NCBI GenBank assembly: GCA_046291875.1
Contig: JBKBSF010000007.1
Coordinates: forward strand, 62,001-126,000
DNA length: 64,000 nt
Direction of reading: 5' to 3'
DNA from: SKVR01 sp046291875
Lineage (GTDB): Bacteria; Bacteroidota; Bacteroidia; Bacteroidales; UBA7960
The notes beneath the pieces were generated by a model. That model was not told the origin of the DNA, ran no database searches, and saw only the letters and a program-made list of their open reading frames with translations. Positions 33,124 to 41,999 of this stretch are shown piece by piece (the first letter of the stretch is position 1; the number at the start of each line of letters is the position of its first letter). The position numbers and the translations under genes are program-made.

Positions 33124-35034
33124 TTGGAACCTGCCCAAATACTGACAAAATACTGGGGATACAGTAAATTTCGCCCGTTACAGGAAGATATCATACATTC
33201 GGTACTTGAGGGTAATGATACCCTTGCACTTCTGCCTACCGGTGGAGGGAAATCTATATGTTTTCAGGTACCGGCATTGGCCCGGGAAGGCATTTGCATT
33301 GTAGTTTCGCCCCTGATTGCCCTGATGAAAGACCAGGTTGCCAACCTCAACCGCAGGGAAATTAAGGCTGTGGCTGTGTATTCCGGTATGAGCAGTGCCG
33401 AGATCGATATTGCCATAGACAACTGCATTTATGGCAACACAAAATTTCTTTATCTCTCCCCTGAGCGACTAACCACCGATATGGTGCGTGCACGACTACC
33501 CAAAATGAAAGTAAATCTGGTAGCCATTGATGAAGCGCACTGCATCTCGCAATGGGGCTACGATTTTCGCCCGCCTTACCTTCAAATAGCCGAAATCCGG
33601 GAGTTTTTACCCCAAACCCCTTTCATGGCACTCACCGCCACGGCCACCCCTGAGGTAATGGATGATATTTGCCAGAAGCTTTCCATGAAAAATGCGCGCA
33701 TTTTCAGAAAAAGTTTCGAAAGAAAAAACCTGGTGTATGCAGTTTTACAGGAAGAGAACAAGCTGGGCCGCTTGGCAAATATTTGCAAGAAGGTACAGGG
33801 AACCGGGGTGGTATATGTAAGAAACCGCAGAAAAACGAGGGAGATAGCGGAGTTTTTAGCCAAACAGGGAGTTAAGGCTGATTTTTACCATGCCGGGCTC
33901 GACAACAAAACCCGCGACCAGAAGCAGGAATCATGGATCAGGGAGCGGGTAAGGGTAATTGTGTCGACCAATGCTTTTGGAATGGGAATTGACAAACCTA
34001 ATGTCCGTTTTGTGGTACACATGGATTTGCCCGACAGCCCCGAAGCTTATTTTCAGGAAGCAGGAAGGGCTGGCCGCGATGAAAAAAAGGCTTATGCGGT
34101 GTTGCTTTACAATCAGTCCGACATCATTGATCTGGAAAGCTTTTTTCAGAACTCGTACCCCCCGCTGGAGTTTATTGCCAAAGTTTACAATGCCCTGGGC
34201 AATTTTTTTCAGCTGGCCATTGGCAGCGGCCGCGAGAGGAGTTATGAATTCAACATGGGCAATTTCTGCAGTCATTATCAGCTGGAACGAATTCCGGTGT
34301 TCAGTGCTCTTCAGATCCTGGAGAAGGAAGGCTACATTGCACTTTCGGAGGCTCTAAGCAACCCCTCGCGAATACATATGCTGCTCAACAAGGAAGATCT
34401 GTACCGGTTTTCGGTGGCCAATCCTTCTTTTGATGCTTTCATCAAAGTCCTTTTACGATCCTATACAGGCCTATTTTCCGACTTTACCCGCATCGATGAA
34501 TATGATATTGCCAAACGTACGCAACTGGAACCCGACAGGGTGGTTAAAACACTCAAATCGCTTCACCAGATGAGGGTTTTGCATTACGAGCCTCGCAACA
34601 AGGAACCCTTGCTGAGTTTTATCAGACCCAGGGAAGACGTAAGATATTTCAGCATTTCTCCTGAAAATTACAGTGAACGAAAAAAGTATGCAGGACAAAG
34701 AGTTGAAGCCATGAAGCAATACGTGCAAACCCAGAACCGCTGCAGGAGTGTTATGCTCCTCTCCTATTTTGGGGAGGAAAATGCGGTGCGTTGCGGGGTG
34801 TGCGATGTATGCCTGGAAAGAAACAAGCTGGACCTGAGCAAACTAGAATTCGACAACCTTGTGGAAGCCATAAAACCACTGCTGATCAACCAGGAGCTCA
34901 GCATGGACGAATTACTGAATCAGGTTAAAAGCCCTCTTGGCGAACCTAAAATAATAAAAACACTGCAATGGCTTATGGACAATGGAAAAATCCTTTTCGA
35001 CCCCCTGCAAAACAAAATGAGATGGAATTCATAA
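33124..35034 (+). CDS. recQ: RecQ-family ATP-dependent DNA helicase (short form)
   Basis: 636 residues starting at a TTG codon (EPAQILTKYWGYSKFRPLQ); no upstream ATG is in frame. Helicase motifs: GGGKS with Lys43, DEAH box from Asp136 in DEAHCISQWGYDFRP, and motif VI QEAGRAGRDE. The zinc module (CRSVMLLSYFGE, then CGVCDVC) and a winged-helix region follow. There is no recognisable HRDC domain, so it is the shorter RecQ type that many Bacteroidota carry beside a longer one. It unwinds 3'-to-5' in recombination and repair. No repair genes adjoin it. Confidence 0.93.
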   Translation: MEPAQILTKYWGYSKFRPLQEDIIHSVLEGNDTLALLPTGGGKSICFQVPALAREGICIVVSPLIALMKDQVANLNRREIKAVAVYSGMSSAEIDIAIDNCIYGNTKFLYLSPERLTTDMVRARLPKMKVNLVAIDEAHCISQWGYDFRPPYLQIAEIREFLPQTPFMALTATATPEVMDDICQKLSMKNARIFRKSFERKNLVYAVLQEENKLGRLANICKKVQGTGVVYVRNRRKTREIAEFLAKQGVKADFYHAGLDNKTRDQKQESWIRERVRVIVSTNAFGMGIDKPNVRFVVHMDLPDSPEAYFQEAGRAGRDEKKAYAVLLYNQSDIIDLESFFQNSYPPLEFIAKVYNALGNFFQLAIGSGRERSYEFNMGNFCSHYQLERIPVFSALQILEKEGYIALSEALSNPSRIHMLLNKEDLYRFSVANPSFDAFIKVLLRSYTGLFSDFTRIDEYDIAKRTQLEPDRVVKTLKSLHQMRVLHYEPRNKEPLLSFIRPREDVRYFSISPENYSERKKYAGQRVEAMKQYVQTQNRCRSVMLLSYFGEENAVRCGVCDVCLERNKLDLSKLEFDNLVEAIKPLLINQELSMDELLNQVKSPLGEPKIIKTLQWLMDNGKILFDPLQNKMRWNS

Positions 35035-35128
35035 CCAAACACAACAGGCATTACCCTGGCGTCGGAAAAATAAGCTTCAAAAGACCGCTTCCGTAATATT
35101 GCGGATGCAACCTTAGGATAATATTTCC

Positions 35129-35136
35129 TACATTTG
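35129..35136 (+). promoter_or_regulatory. -7 element of the receiver hybrid kinase gene
   Basis: TACATTTG fits TAnnTTTG. The implied start is just before a TTG codon at 35144, favouring the ATG at 35168 as the real start. Confidence 0.45.
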
Positions 35137-35167
35137 ACAAGTTTTGCCAATTTCTGACTATCGATTA

Positions 35168-37615
35168 ATGGAAAAGAAAGACGAAATCTCCATATTATAC
35201 GTAGAAGATCAAGACGATGTAAGATTGTTTCTTTCCAAGATTCTTTCGCGTCACTACACCAATGTTTTCCTGGCAGAAAACGGGAAAGAGGGGCTGGAAT
35301 TTTACATAGATAACAAACCCGACATCATAATCTCCGACATAAAAATGCCGGTTATGGATGGGTTGTCCATGTCGGCCAGGATCAAGGAAATCGATCCGGC
35401 TGCCAAAATCATTCTTACCACTGCCCATAGCGATATGGAGTATTTTCTGCACTCCATTGATATAGGTATCAACCAATACATCCTCAAACCCATTGATCGC
35501 GACAAGCTTTTTACGGCCATTGATACCTGCGCCAAACAGGTGATGATGGAGAAAGAAGTAGAACAAAAGCGTCAGGAGCTCATAAGAACCAATGAGAAAC
35601 TCGTAAAACAAGAGCGGGAACTTCGGGAAAACCTTCAGAAAACAATTGCTCTGAAGGAGATCATAAGTAGAAATGAAGAAAATTTCAGACAGCTTGCCGA
35701 GAACATAGAAGATGCTTTCTGGCTTTGCGAGAACAGAAAAGTACTTTATGTAAATAAATCCTTTGAGCAAATTTTCGGCATTAGCTTATCTGATTTTTAC
35801 GAAGACTCCGACAATATTTTCAAGGTAATACACCCTGACGACAAGGATGATTTTCGAAATATTCTCAACCGACATGAAGACTCTGGCCAGGGATCCATCG
35901 AAAAAGAATTAAGAGTATTGTTACCAGAGGACAAAATAAAGTACATCTGGTACCGCGATACCTTCTTCTCTCATGCCAAAAACCAGAAATACCGAAGAGC
36001 TGCCACTGCCTCAGACATTAGCAGGAAAAAAGATTTTGAACGTTTACAGAAAGAACTTTTTATTACAGAACAGAGCACACAGTTAAAGAGAAATCTACTC
36101 AACAATGTAAGCCATGAAATGCGCACACCGCTCAATGGTATTCTTGCTGTTGGAGAACTCATGAGGCAAGCCTCTGCCGATGAAAAGCAACTTGAGTTTG
36201 CAAATATTATCCGCCAATCAGGTCATTCGCTTATGGAAATGATCAACGATTTACTGGATGTTAATGATCTTGAATCTGCGCAGGTAGCAGTTACTCCAGA
36301 AACCATTACAACAAGAGATTTTGCAGATAAAATCAGAAAACACTTTGAGGGTGCAGCCAGCAAGAAGAAACTCGATCTGAAAATAATTATTCAGGAAAAT
36401 GTTCCCCAGGAGATCGTAAGCGATGCCAAAAAGCTGTTTCAGATCTCTCGAAATCTTATTTCCAATGCACTTAAGTTTACTACCAAAGGAGGCATTAGCT
36501 TTGAGATGAATTGCCTGGATAGCAAGGAAGATCAGGCTATTATGCAGATCAAGGTTACAGACACCGGCATTGGCATAAAGCCTGAAGCCCAGGAGCGCAT
36601 ATTTCAGCTCTTCAGTCAGGCAGATAGCTCGCTAAGCCGAAACTATGAAGGACTGGGATTGGGCCTTACCATCAGTGCCAGGCTGGTGAGTTCCCTGAAG
36701 GGAGAGCTAAAAGTAGAAAGCATGGAGGGTTCCGGGAGTACATTTACTGTTGTTTTTCCGGCAACTCTTCCCGAAAAAAAAGAAGAACCTACGCAAACCA
36801 AAGCTACAGTGATACCTCAGCTTGATGCAAAAATTCTTTATGCAGAAGACAAAGCCGTCAACCAGCGCATTATTTCCATTATGCTTGAAAATGCTGGTTG
36901 TTCGGTAGATTGTGTTTCCAATGGGCAGGAGGCTCTGAATGCTTTTACACAAAACCCTGCCTATGATATTATTCTGATGGATATTCAGATGCCCATCATG
37001 GATGGAATTACGGCAACCCAGGCGCTCAAGGCCAGATTTCCAGGGCTACCTCCCGTTATAGCCATCAGTGCCAATGCCATGGAGGAGGAAGCCGGTTTTT
37101 ATATCCAGCAAGGTCTTGATGACTACATCCCAAAACCTGTTGACACCCAGATCCTGTATAGAAAAATTCAATTCTGGCTTGACCAAAGCGGACCAGGAAA
37201 ACTAAAGGTATCTGAGATCGAAAACAACCCGAAAAACACTCAGGAAGAACTGATTGACAACGACAGGTATACCGATCTGGATCTAAACGTGATTGAAGAA
37301 CTCAAACGTCAGTCGCGCAACAACCCTGACCTGGTTGCAGATCTTTATAAGACTTTTTTGATGGAGGCTGACAACCTTATGCAAACCATCAGGCAAGCCA
37401 CAAAAGACCAAAACAACGAGTTGCTCAAAGAAGCAACCCACGCCTTAAAGGGTTTGAGTTCTACAGTTGGAGCCGTTAAATTATTCAGACATACACATTA
37501 TATGGATAGCATGCACAAAAAGGGAGACTTCCTGCACAGCCGAATTCTCTCAGATGCATTGGAGGAAGATTATAAAACACTGAAGAAAATCATAATGGAT
37601 CATTTCGGCTTATAG
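35168..37615 (+). CDS. Cytoplasmic hybrid histidine kinase: REC-PAS-HisKA-HATPase-REC-HPt
   Basis: 815 residues from the ATG at 35168. Receiver 1 has Asp57 (IIISDIKMP). A coiled-coil linker leads to one PAS domain (about 170-285), then HisKA with phospho-His316 (NVSHEMRTPLNG), a HATPase (NLISNALKFT, DTGIGI, GLGLGLTIS), receiver 2 with Asp605 (ILMDIQMP) and a C-terminal HPt with His758 (THALKGLSSTVGA). Every element of a phosphorelay is on one chain. No TM segment, so it should sense a cytoplasmic signal or be driven through its N-terminal receiver. A second hybrid kinase gene follows 68 nt later, suggesting one transcript and a shared relay. Confidence 0.94.
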   Translation: MEKKDEISILYVEDQDDVRLFLSKILSRHYTNVFLAENGKEGLEFYIDNKPDIIISDIKMPVMDGLSMSARIKEIDPAAKIILTTAHSDMEYFLHSIDIGINQYILKPIDRDKLFTAIDTCAKQVMMEKEVEQKRQELIRTNEKLVKQERELRENLQKTIALKEIISRNEENFRQLAENIEDAFWLCENRKVLYVNKSFEQIFGISLSDFYEDSDNIFKVIHPDDKDDFRNILNRHEDSGQGSIEKELRVLLPEDKIKYIWYRDTFFSHAKNQKYRRAATASDISRKKDFERLQKELFITEQSTQLKRNLLNNVSHEMRTPLNGILAVGELMRQASADEKQLEFANIIRQSGHSLMEMINDLLDVNDLESAQVAVTPETITTRDFADKIRKHFEGAASKKKLDLKIIIQENVPQEIVSDAKKLFQISRNLISNALKFTTKGGISFEMNCLDSKEDQAIMQIKVTDTGIGIKPEAQERIFQLFSQADSSLSRNYEGLGLGLTISARLVSSLKGELKVESMEGSGSTFTVVFPATLPEKKEEPTQTKATVIPQLDAKILYAEDKAVNQRIISIMLENAGCSVDCVSNGQEALNAFTQNPAYDIILMDIQMPIMDGITATQALKARFPGLPPVIAISANAMEEEAGFYIQQGLDDYIPKPVDTQILYRKIQFWLDQSGPGKLKVSEIENNPKNTQEELIDNDRYTDLDLNVIEELKRQSRNNPDLVADLYKTFLMEADNLMQTIRQATKDQNNELLKEATHALKGLSSTVGAVKLFRHTHYMDSMHKKGDFLHSRILSDALEEDYKTLKKIIMDHFGL

Positions 37616-37683
37616 GGTTGCCATTTGTTTTGCACCACTACCCAAACACAACAACCAACAAACCTGTTAACCTGACGGAAAAA

Positions 37684-40600
37684 GTGAAAAAACGAACCAT
37701 CCTTGTAATCTTAAATCTGCTTGCTACCCTCATGCTATTGGCCCAACCCCCGGGGCATGCTACTCCTGATATTCTTGTTCTGCATAGCTACCATCCCTCT
37801 CTTAGCTGGAATCAGGAAATCAACCGGGGTATAAAAGAGCTGTTGTCTTCAGAACTGGATGCATTTATCCTTGAGATGGAATACATGGATTCCAAAAGGC
37901 TTTTCGACAGCATTCATCAACACAATCTCATTCAACTATATGCACACAAATTCAGAGGTCGGAAATTCGATGTCATTATAGCTACCGATGATGATGCCTT
38001 ACGCTTTATACAAGCCCATGGCAACCAAATATTTCCCGGAACTCCGGTTGTCTTTTGTGGTGTAAATGTTTTTGATCCCGACCTACAGACCAAGCACCCT
38101 CATATAACAGGGGTTATGGAACAGATCGACATAAAAAAAACCCTGGATGTTGCGCTGGAGCTTTTCCCCGGCACACAACATATATACTTCTTCGGCGACA
38201 GGTCTACTACCGCTTTCGATCTTACCCAGGTTTTCCAGACAGAATATGCAGGTGATTTTTCTGTGTATTCCATTTTTTACCATCATCACAATTCATTAAG
38301 TGAAATCATAAGAACAGCTCAGGCCGCACCAAGCCAATCTATTGCATTATTATGGCCCTTTGTAGGGCATCATGGCAGATTAAATATTGAAATGGAAGTG
38401 CTTCCACAAGCCCTTTCTGCTGCCACAGATTTACCCCTGTTTGGCTTCTGGCATTTTAATCTGGGACATGGAATCATTGGAGGCAAACTGGTCTCAGGCT
38501 ACCAGCAAGGAAAGTATGCAGCCCGAATGGCTGTTCAGATTCTCAATGGCGAGAACCCTGCAAATGTTCCTGTACTCACTGAGAGCCCCAATGAGTATTT
38601 TTTCGACTACAATATTCTGGCAAAGCATGGCCTTTCGGAACGACAATTGCCACCGGGAAGTACTATTATTAACAAACCTCTCTCCTTTTTTGAAAAAAAC
38701 AAGCTCATTATAAGGGGGGTGCTGGCAGGTTTGTCGGTGTTTTTTATGTTCTTCATGGCATTTCTGTATGCCGACCGCCGCATACGGCAGGTTATGAAAA
38801 TGGAGATCCGATTTCAGCAGGCTTTGATGGATTCGCTGCCCAATCCGGTTTTTTACAGTTTCGACAATCAAAGCATAGATGGCTGCAATACGGCTTTTGA
38901 GAAACTTACAGGCTCAACGAAAGACCAGATTTTGGGAAAGAGCCTGCCCTCCATTTATCTCCCCACGCAAATACATAATCAGCTGGCTTTGAACCAGGAA
39001 CTGATGATCACTCACAAACCCGTTGTTTTTGAAGGAAATGTGCTGGCCTTTGGAGGAAAGATAAGGGATGCCCTTTTTTACAAATCGGCCATATACAGCC
39101 GTAAAACCAAAAAATTTGGGGTCATTGAAACCATTATAGATATTACGGAGAAAAAGCTTGCCAGCGAGAAGATCCGTTTGAGTGAAGAGAGGTATGCTTT
39201 GGCAACCCGAGCCACACTGGATGGTATCTGGGACTGGAACTTACAGGACAACATACTATTTACCGCTGATAGATTCAATGAAATCCTGGGGTATTCCCAA
39301 CCAAATCAAACACCTGCTAGTATTGAAGAGTTTGACAAATATGTACATCCCGAGGATCTGGGTGTTTTTAAACATCAATTCAACATGCTGACTTCAGGGG
39401 AGAAATCCTCATGTGCGTTTGAGCTTCGGTTGCTTACCAAAGAAGAAAAATACAAATGGATTGAACTCAAAGCCTTTGCTGTGAGCAATTCAAAGGGCTC
39501 AGTATACCGGTTGGTAGGCTCCATCAGTGATATCCAGGAAAGAAAGGAAGCAGAAACAGCACTCAGAAAATGGGAAGACATCTTCAGAAACACGCTCATG
39601 GGGGTTATCATTTCTTACCCCGAAAGCATGAGGATGGATCTGATTAATCCCGTTTTTGCTCATATGCATGGATTTAAACTTGAAGAATTGCAGGGACGTC
39701 CCATTGAAAGCATTACCTCTTCGGGAGAGGAAGAAAAAATTAAGGCAGCCCTGGAGCGGGCAGCTCGCGAAAACCATTACGTTTTCGAATCCACACACCA
39801 AAGATCCGATAAAACATGCTTTCCGGTTATGGTAGATATTACTGCAGTAAAAAATAACAGCGGTAAAATCATTTATTACATCATCAATGTTCAGGATATC
39901 TCCATTCGCAAAAGGCAGGAACGAAAAATCACCCAAATGCTTCAGCGTGAGCAGAGCCTTAATGAAGAATTGCGATCCAATGAGGAAGAATTGAAGCAAA
40001 TGCTGGATCAAACCATTCGCTACAAAGAGAGGCTCGAGGAAAACCAGAACCAGCTTTTAAGTTTCATTAATGGCACCAGCGATTTCACACTTTTAAAAGA
40101 CCGAAACCTGAAATATCTGCTGGTAAACGAATCTTTTGCCGATTTCTATAACAAAAACCCCAACGAATTTATTGGCAAAAGCGACCTGGATATTTTACCT
40201 CCTGCTGCGGCAGAAAAATACAGCAAAGCTGACCTGGAAATTCTGGAAACTGGCAAGCCAATAGCCTTTGAAGAGAGCTTTCTGGGGCAGTATTATGAAA
40301 CCCGGAAGTTTCCGGTATTTCATGGCAACCAGGTTATTGCCATCGGGGCATTTATACGCAACATTACCCAGCAAAAACTTGCTGAAAAACAAGTACAGGC
40401 TAACGAGCTACGCCTCAAGGCTCTGCTTGAAAACAGTGTCGACCTGATTACACTGACCAATCAGCAAGGCTTTATTACATGGTGTACCAATACATCGAGC
40501 CTTCTTACGGGCCAGGATCCTGTATCCTTGACCGGAAAATTATTTTCTGAGCTGATCCACGAAAGCGATCGCCCTTTATGGCAGCAGCAGTTCAACCAGG

Positions 40601-41946
40601 TTATTAAGCAACCTGGCAAGCCCCTGATCATCAATCACCGCATCAAAAAGCAAGGAAAAGACGTTCTGCATTTCAAAACCGTACTGGTAAATCACCTCAA
40701 CAATCCCGCAATTGAAAGCATTGTAATAACAAGCCATGACATATCGCTGGAAGTGCAGAGCCAGGAGTTGCAGAAAAACATCATTGTAGCGCAAAAATCT
40801 GCAGAAATCAAACAACAGTTTCTGGCCAACATGAGTCATGAGATCAGAACCCCCATGAACGGAATCATTGGGATGATAGACCTTTTGCAAAATACTCCGC
40901 TCAACGATCTGCAAAAGGATTTTGTTGAAACCATTAGGATCTCCTCCGACTCGCTGCTCAAGATCATCAACGACATCCTTGACTTCTCTAAGATTGAAGC
41001 CGGAAAAATGACCATCACACATACCAGTGTTGACATCAGGAAGTTCATGCAGGAGGCCTACAGGCTATTTACGGCCCTCACCCGACAAAAAAACCTTGAG
41101 TTTTCACTGATTATCGACCCACAGCTACCGCAGTTTATCCTTACCGACCCCATCAGGCTCAACCAGGTATTGTCGAACCTGCTTTCCAATGCAATAAAGT
41201 TTACGCCCTCAGGAAAAATCAGCCTGTCGGTTAGTGTTGAGGAGGTCAACGGAAATATTTACAGCGTGTTGTTTGAAGTAGAAGATACCGGTATTGGCAT
41301 AAGCAGAGATAATCAGGAGAAACTTTTCCAGGCATTCTCTCAAATTGATTCCTCTTTAACACGGAGCCAGGAGGGCACCGGCCTGGGTCTTGCCATCAGC
41401 CAGAAAATCATTGAACAGATGGATGGCCAGTTGGGTGTAAGAAGCCAGCTGGAGAAAGGTTCAGTTTTCTGGTTCAGGATTTTCACCACAGAGGTTCACA
41501 AAAAAGAAAAAGCCCCTGCTCCGGTGTATACCCGCGAAAACACCCCTCCTCTCAATATGAATATTTTGCTGGTAGAGGACAAGGAGGTTAACCAGAAAGT
41601 GATCAGGCTTATGCTTGAGGAAATGGGTTGTACAGTTCAGGTAGCCGCCAACGGTCAGCTTGCCCTCAATATACTTGCAGAAGTTTGTTCAGAACCGGGA
41701 AAGCCCCTTTTTGATGCCATTTTAATGGACATACAAATGCCCGTAATGGATGGCATTACTGCTACACGAATTATCAGAGAACGGTTCCCACAGGCAAAAA
41801 CAATCATTGGGTTGAGCGCCAACGTTCTGGCCGGAGATATCGAAAAGTATATGCAAAGTGGTTTAAGTGACTACATTGTTAAGCCCGCCAAATCGGCAGA
41901 GATACGCCAAAAACTTGCATTCTGGAAGGAAAACAATAGGGACTGA
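37684..41946 (+). CDS. Membrane hybrid histidine kinase with periplasmic ABC-binding-like sensor and multiple PAS domains
   Basis: 1420 residues from the GTG at 37684, chosen because it gives a signal peptide MKKRTILVILNLLATLMLL; an upstream TTG in frame adds 22 non-signal residues. The periplasmic part (about 25-335) resembles ABC substrate-binding sensor domains (ILVLHSYHPSLSWNQEINRGI, VVFCGVNVFDP). A TM helix lies at about 340-365. Four or five PAS/PAC units follow, then HisKA with phospho-His1052 (NMSHEIRTPMNG), a HATPase (NLLSNAIKFTPS, GTGLGLAIS) and a receiver with Asp1349 (ILMDIQMP). There is no HPt at its end, but the preceding kinase has one, which could complete its relay. Ligand unknown. 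Confidence 0.93.
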   Translation: MKKRTILVILNLLATLMLLAQPPGHATPDILVLHSYHPSLSWNQEINRGIKELLSSELDAFILEMEYMDSKRLFDSIHQHNLIQLYAHKFRGRKFDVIIATDDDALRFIQAHGNQIFPGTPVVFCGVNVFDPDLQTKHPHITGVMEQIDIKKTLDVALELFPGTQHIYFFGDRSTTAFDLTQVFQTEYAGDFSVYSIFYHHHNSLSEIIRTAQAAPSQSIALLWPFVGHHGRLNIEMEVLPQALSAATDLPLFGFWHFNLGHGIIGGKLVSGYQQGKYAARMAVQILNGENPANVPVLTESPNEYFFDYNILAKHGLSERQLPPGSTIINKPLSFFEKNKLIIRGVLAGLSVFFMFFMAFLYADRRIRQVMKMEIRFQQALMDSLPNPVFYSFDNQSIDGCNTAFEKLTGSTKDQILGKSLPSIYLPTQIHNQLALNQELMITHKPVVFEGNVLAFGGKIRDALFYKSAIYSRKTKKFGVIETIIDITEKKLASEKIRLSEERYALATRATLDGIWDWNLQDNILFTADRFNEILGYSQPNQTPASIEEFDKYVHPEDLGVFKHQFNMLTSGEKSSCAFELRLLTKEEKYKWIELKAFAVSNSKGSVYRLVGSISDIQERKEAETALRKWEDIFRNTLMGVIISYPESMRMDLINPVFAHMHGFKLEELQGRPIESITSSGEEEKIKAALERAARENHYVFESTHQRSDKTCFPVMVDITAVKNNSGKIIYYIINVQDISIRKRQERKITQMLQREQSLNEELRSNEEELKQMLDQTIRYKERLEENQNQLLSFINGTSDFTLLKDRNLKYLLVNESFADFYNKNPNEFIGKSDLDILPPAAAEKYSKADLEILETGKPIAFEESFLGQYYETRKFPVFHGNQVIAIGAFIRNITQQKLAEKQVQANELRLKALLENSVDLITLTNQQGFITWCTNTSSLLTGQDPVSLTGKLFSELIHESDRPLWQQQFNQVIKQPGKPLIINHRIKKQGKDVLHFKTVLVNHLNNPAIESIVITSHDISLEVQSQELQKNIIVAQKSAEIKQQFLANMSHEIRTPMNGIIGMIDLLQNTPLNDLQKDFVETIRISSDSLLKIINDILDFSKIEAGKMTITHTSVDIRKFMQEAYRLFTALTRQKNLEFSLIIDPQLPQFILTDPIRLNQVLSNLLSNAIKFTPSGKISLSVSVEEVNGNIYSVLFEVEDTGIGISRDNQEKLFQAFSQIDSSLTRSQEGTGLGLAISQKIIEQMDGQLGVRSQLEKGSVFWFRIFTTEVHKKEKAPAPVYTRENTPPLNMNILLVEDKEVNQKVIRLMLEEMGCTVQVAANGQLALNILAEVCSEPGKPLFDAILMDIQMPVMDGITATRIIRERFPQAKTIIGLSANVLAGDIEKYMQSGLSDYIVKPAKSAEIRQKLAFWKENNRD

Positions 41947-41999
41947 TCTATAGCGCAGCCGGGCTTAATAAACCCGGGCTCCCCATCAGGTTCCGCTGT

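Noticed and set aside
37618..37683. TTG start 66 nt upstream of the chosen start of the 1420-aa kinase
   Set aside because: It would put 22 polar residues before the signal peptide; the GTG at 37684 gives a normal one.
41957..41980. GC-rich imperfect hairpin between the kinase and T9SS gene ends
   Set aside because: The stem is imperfect (bulge) and there is no T-run on either side; not listed as a terminator.
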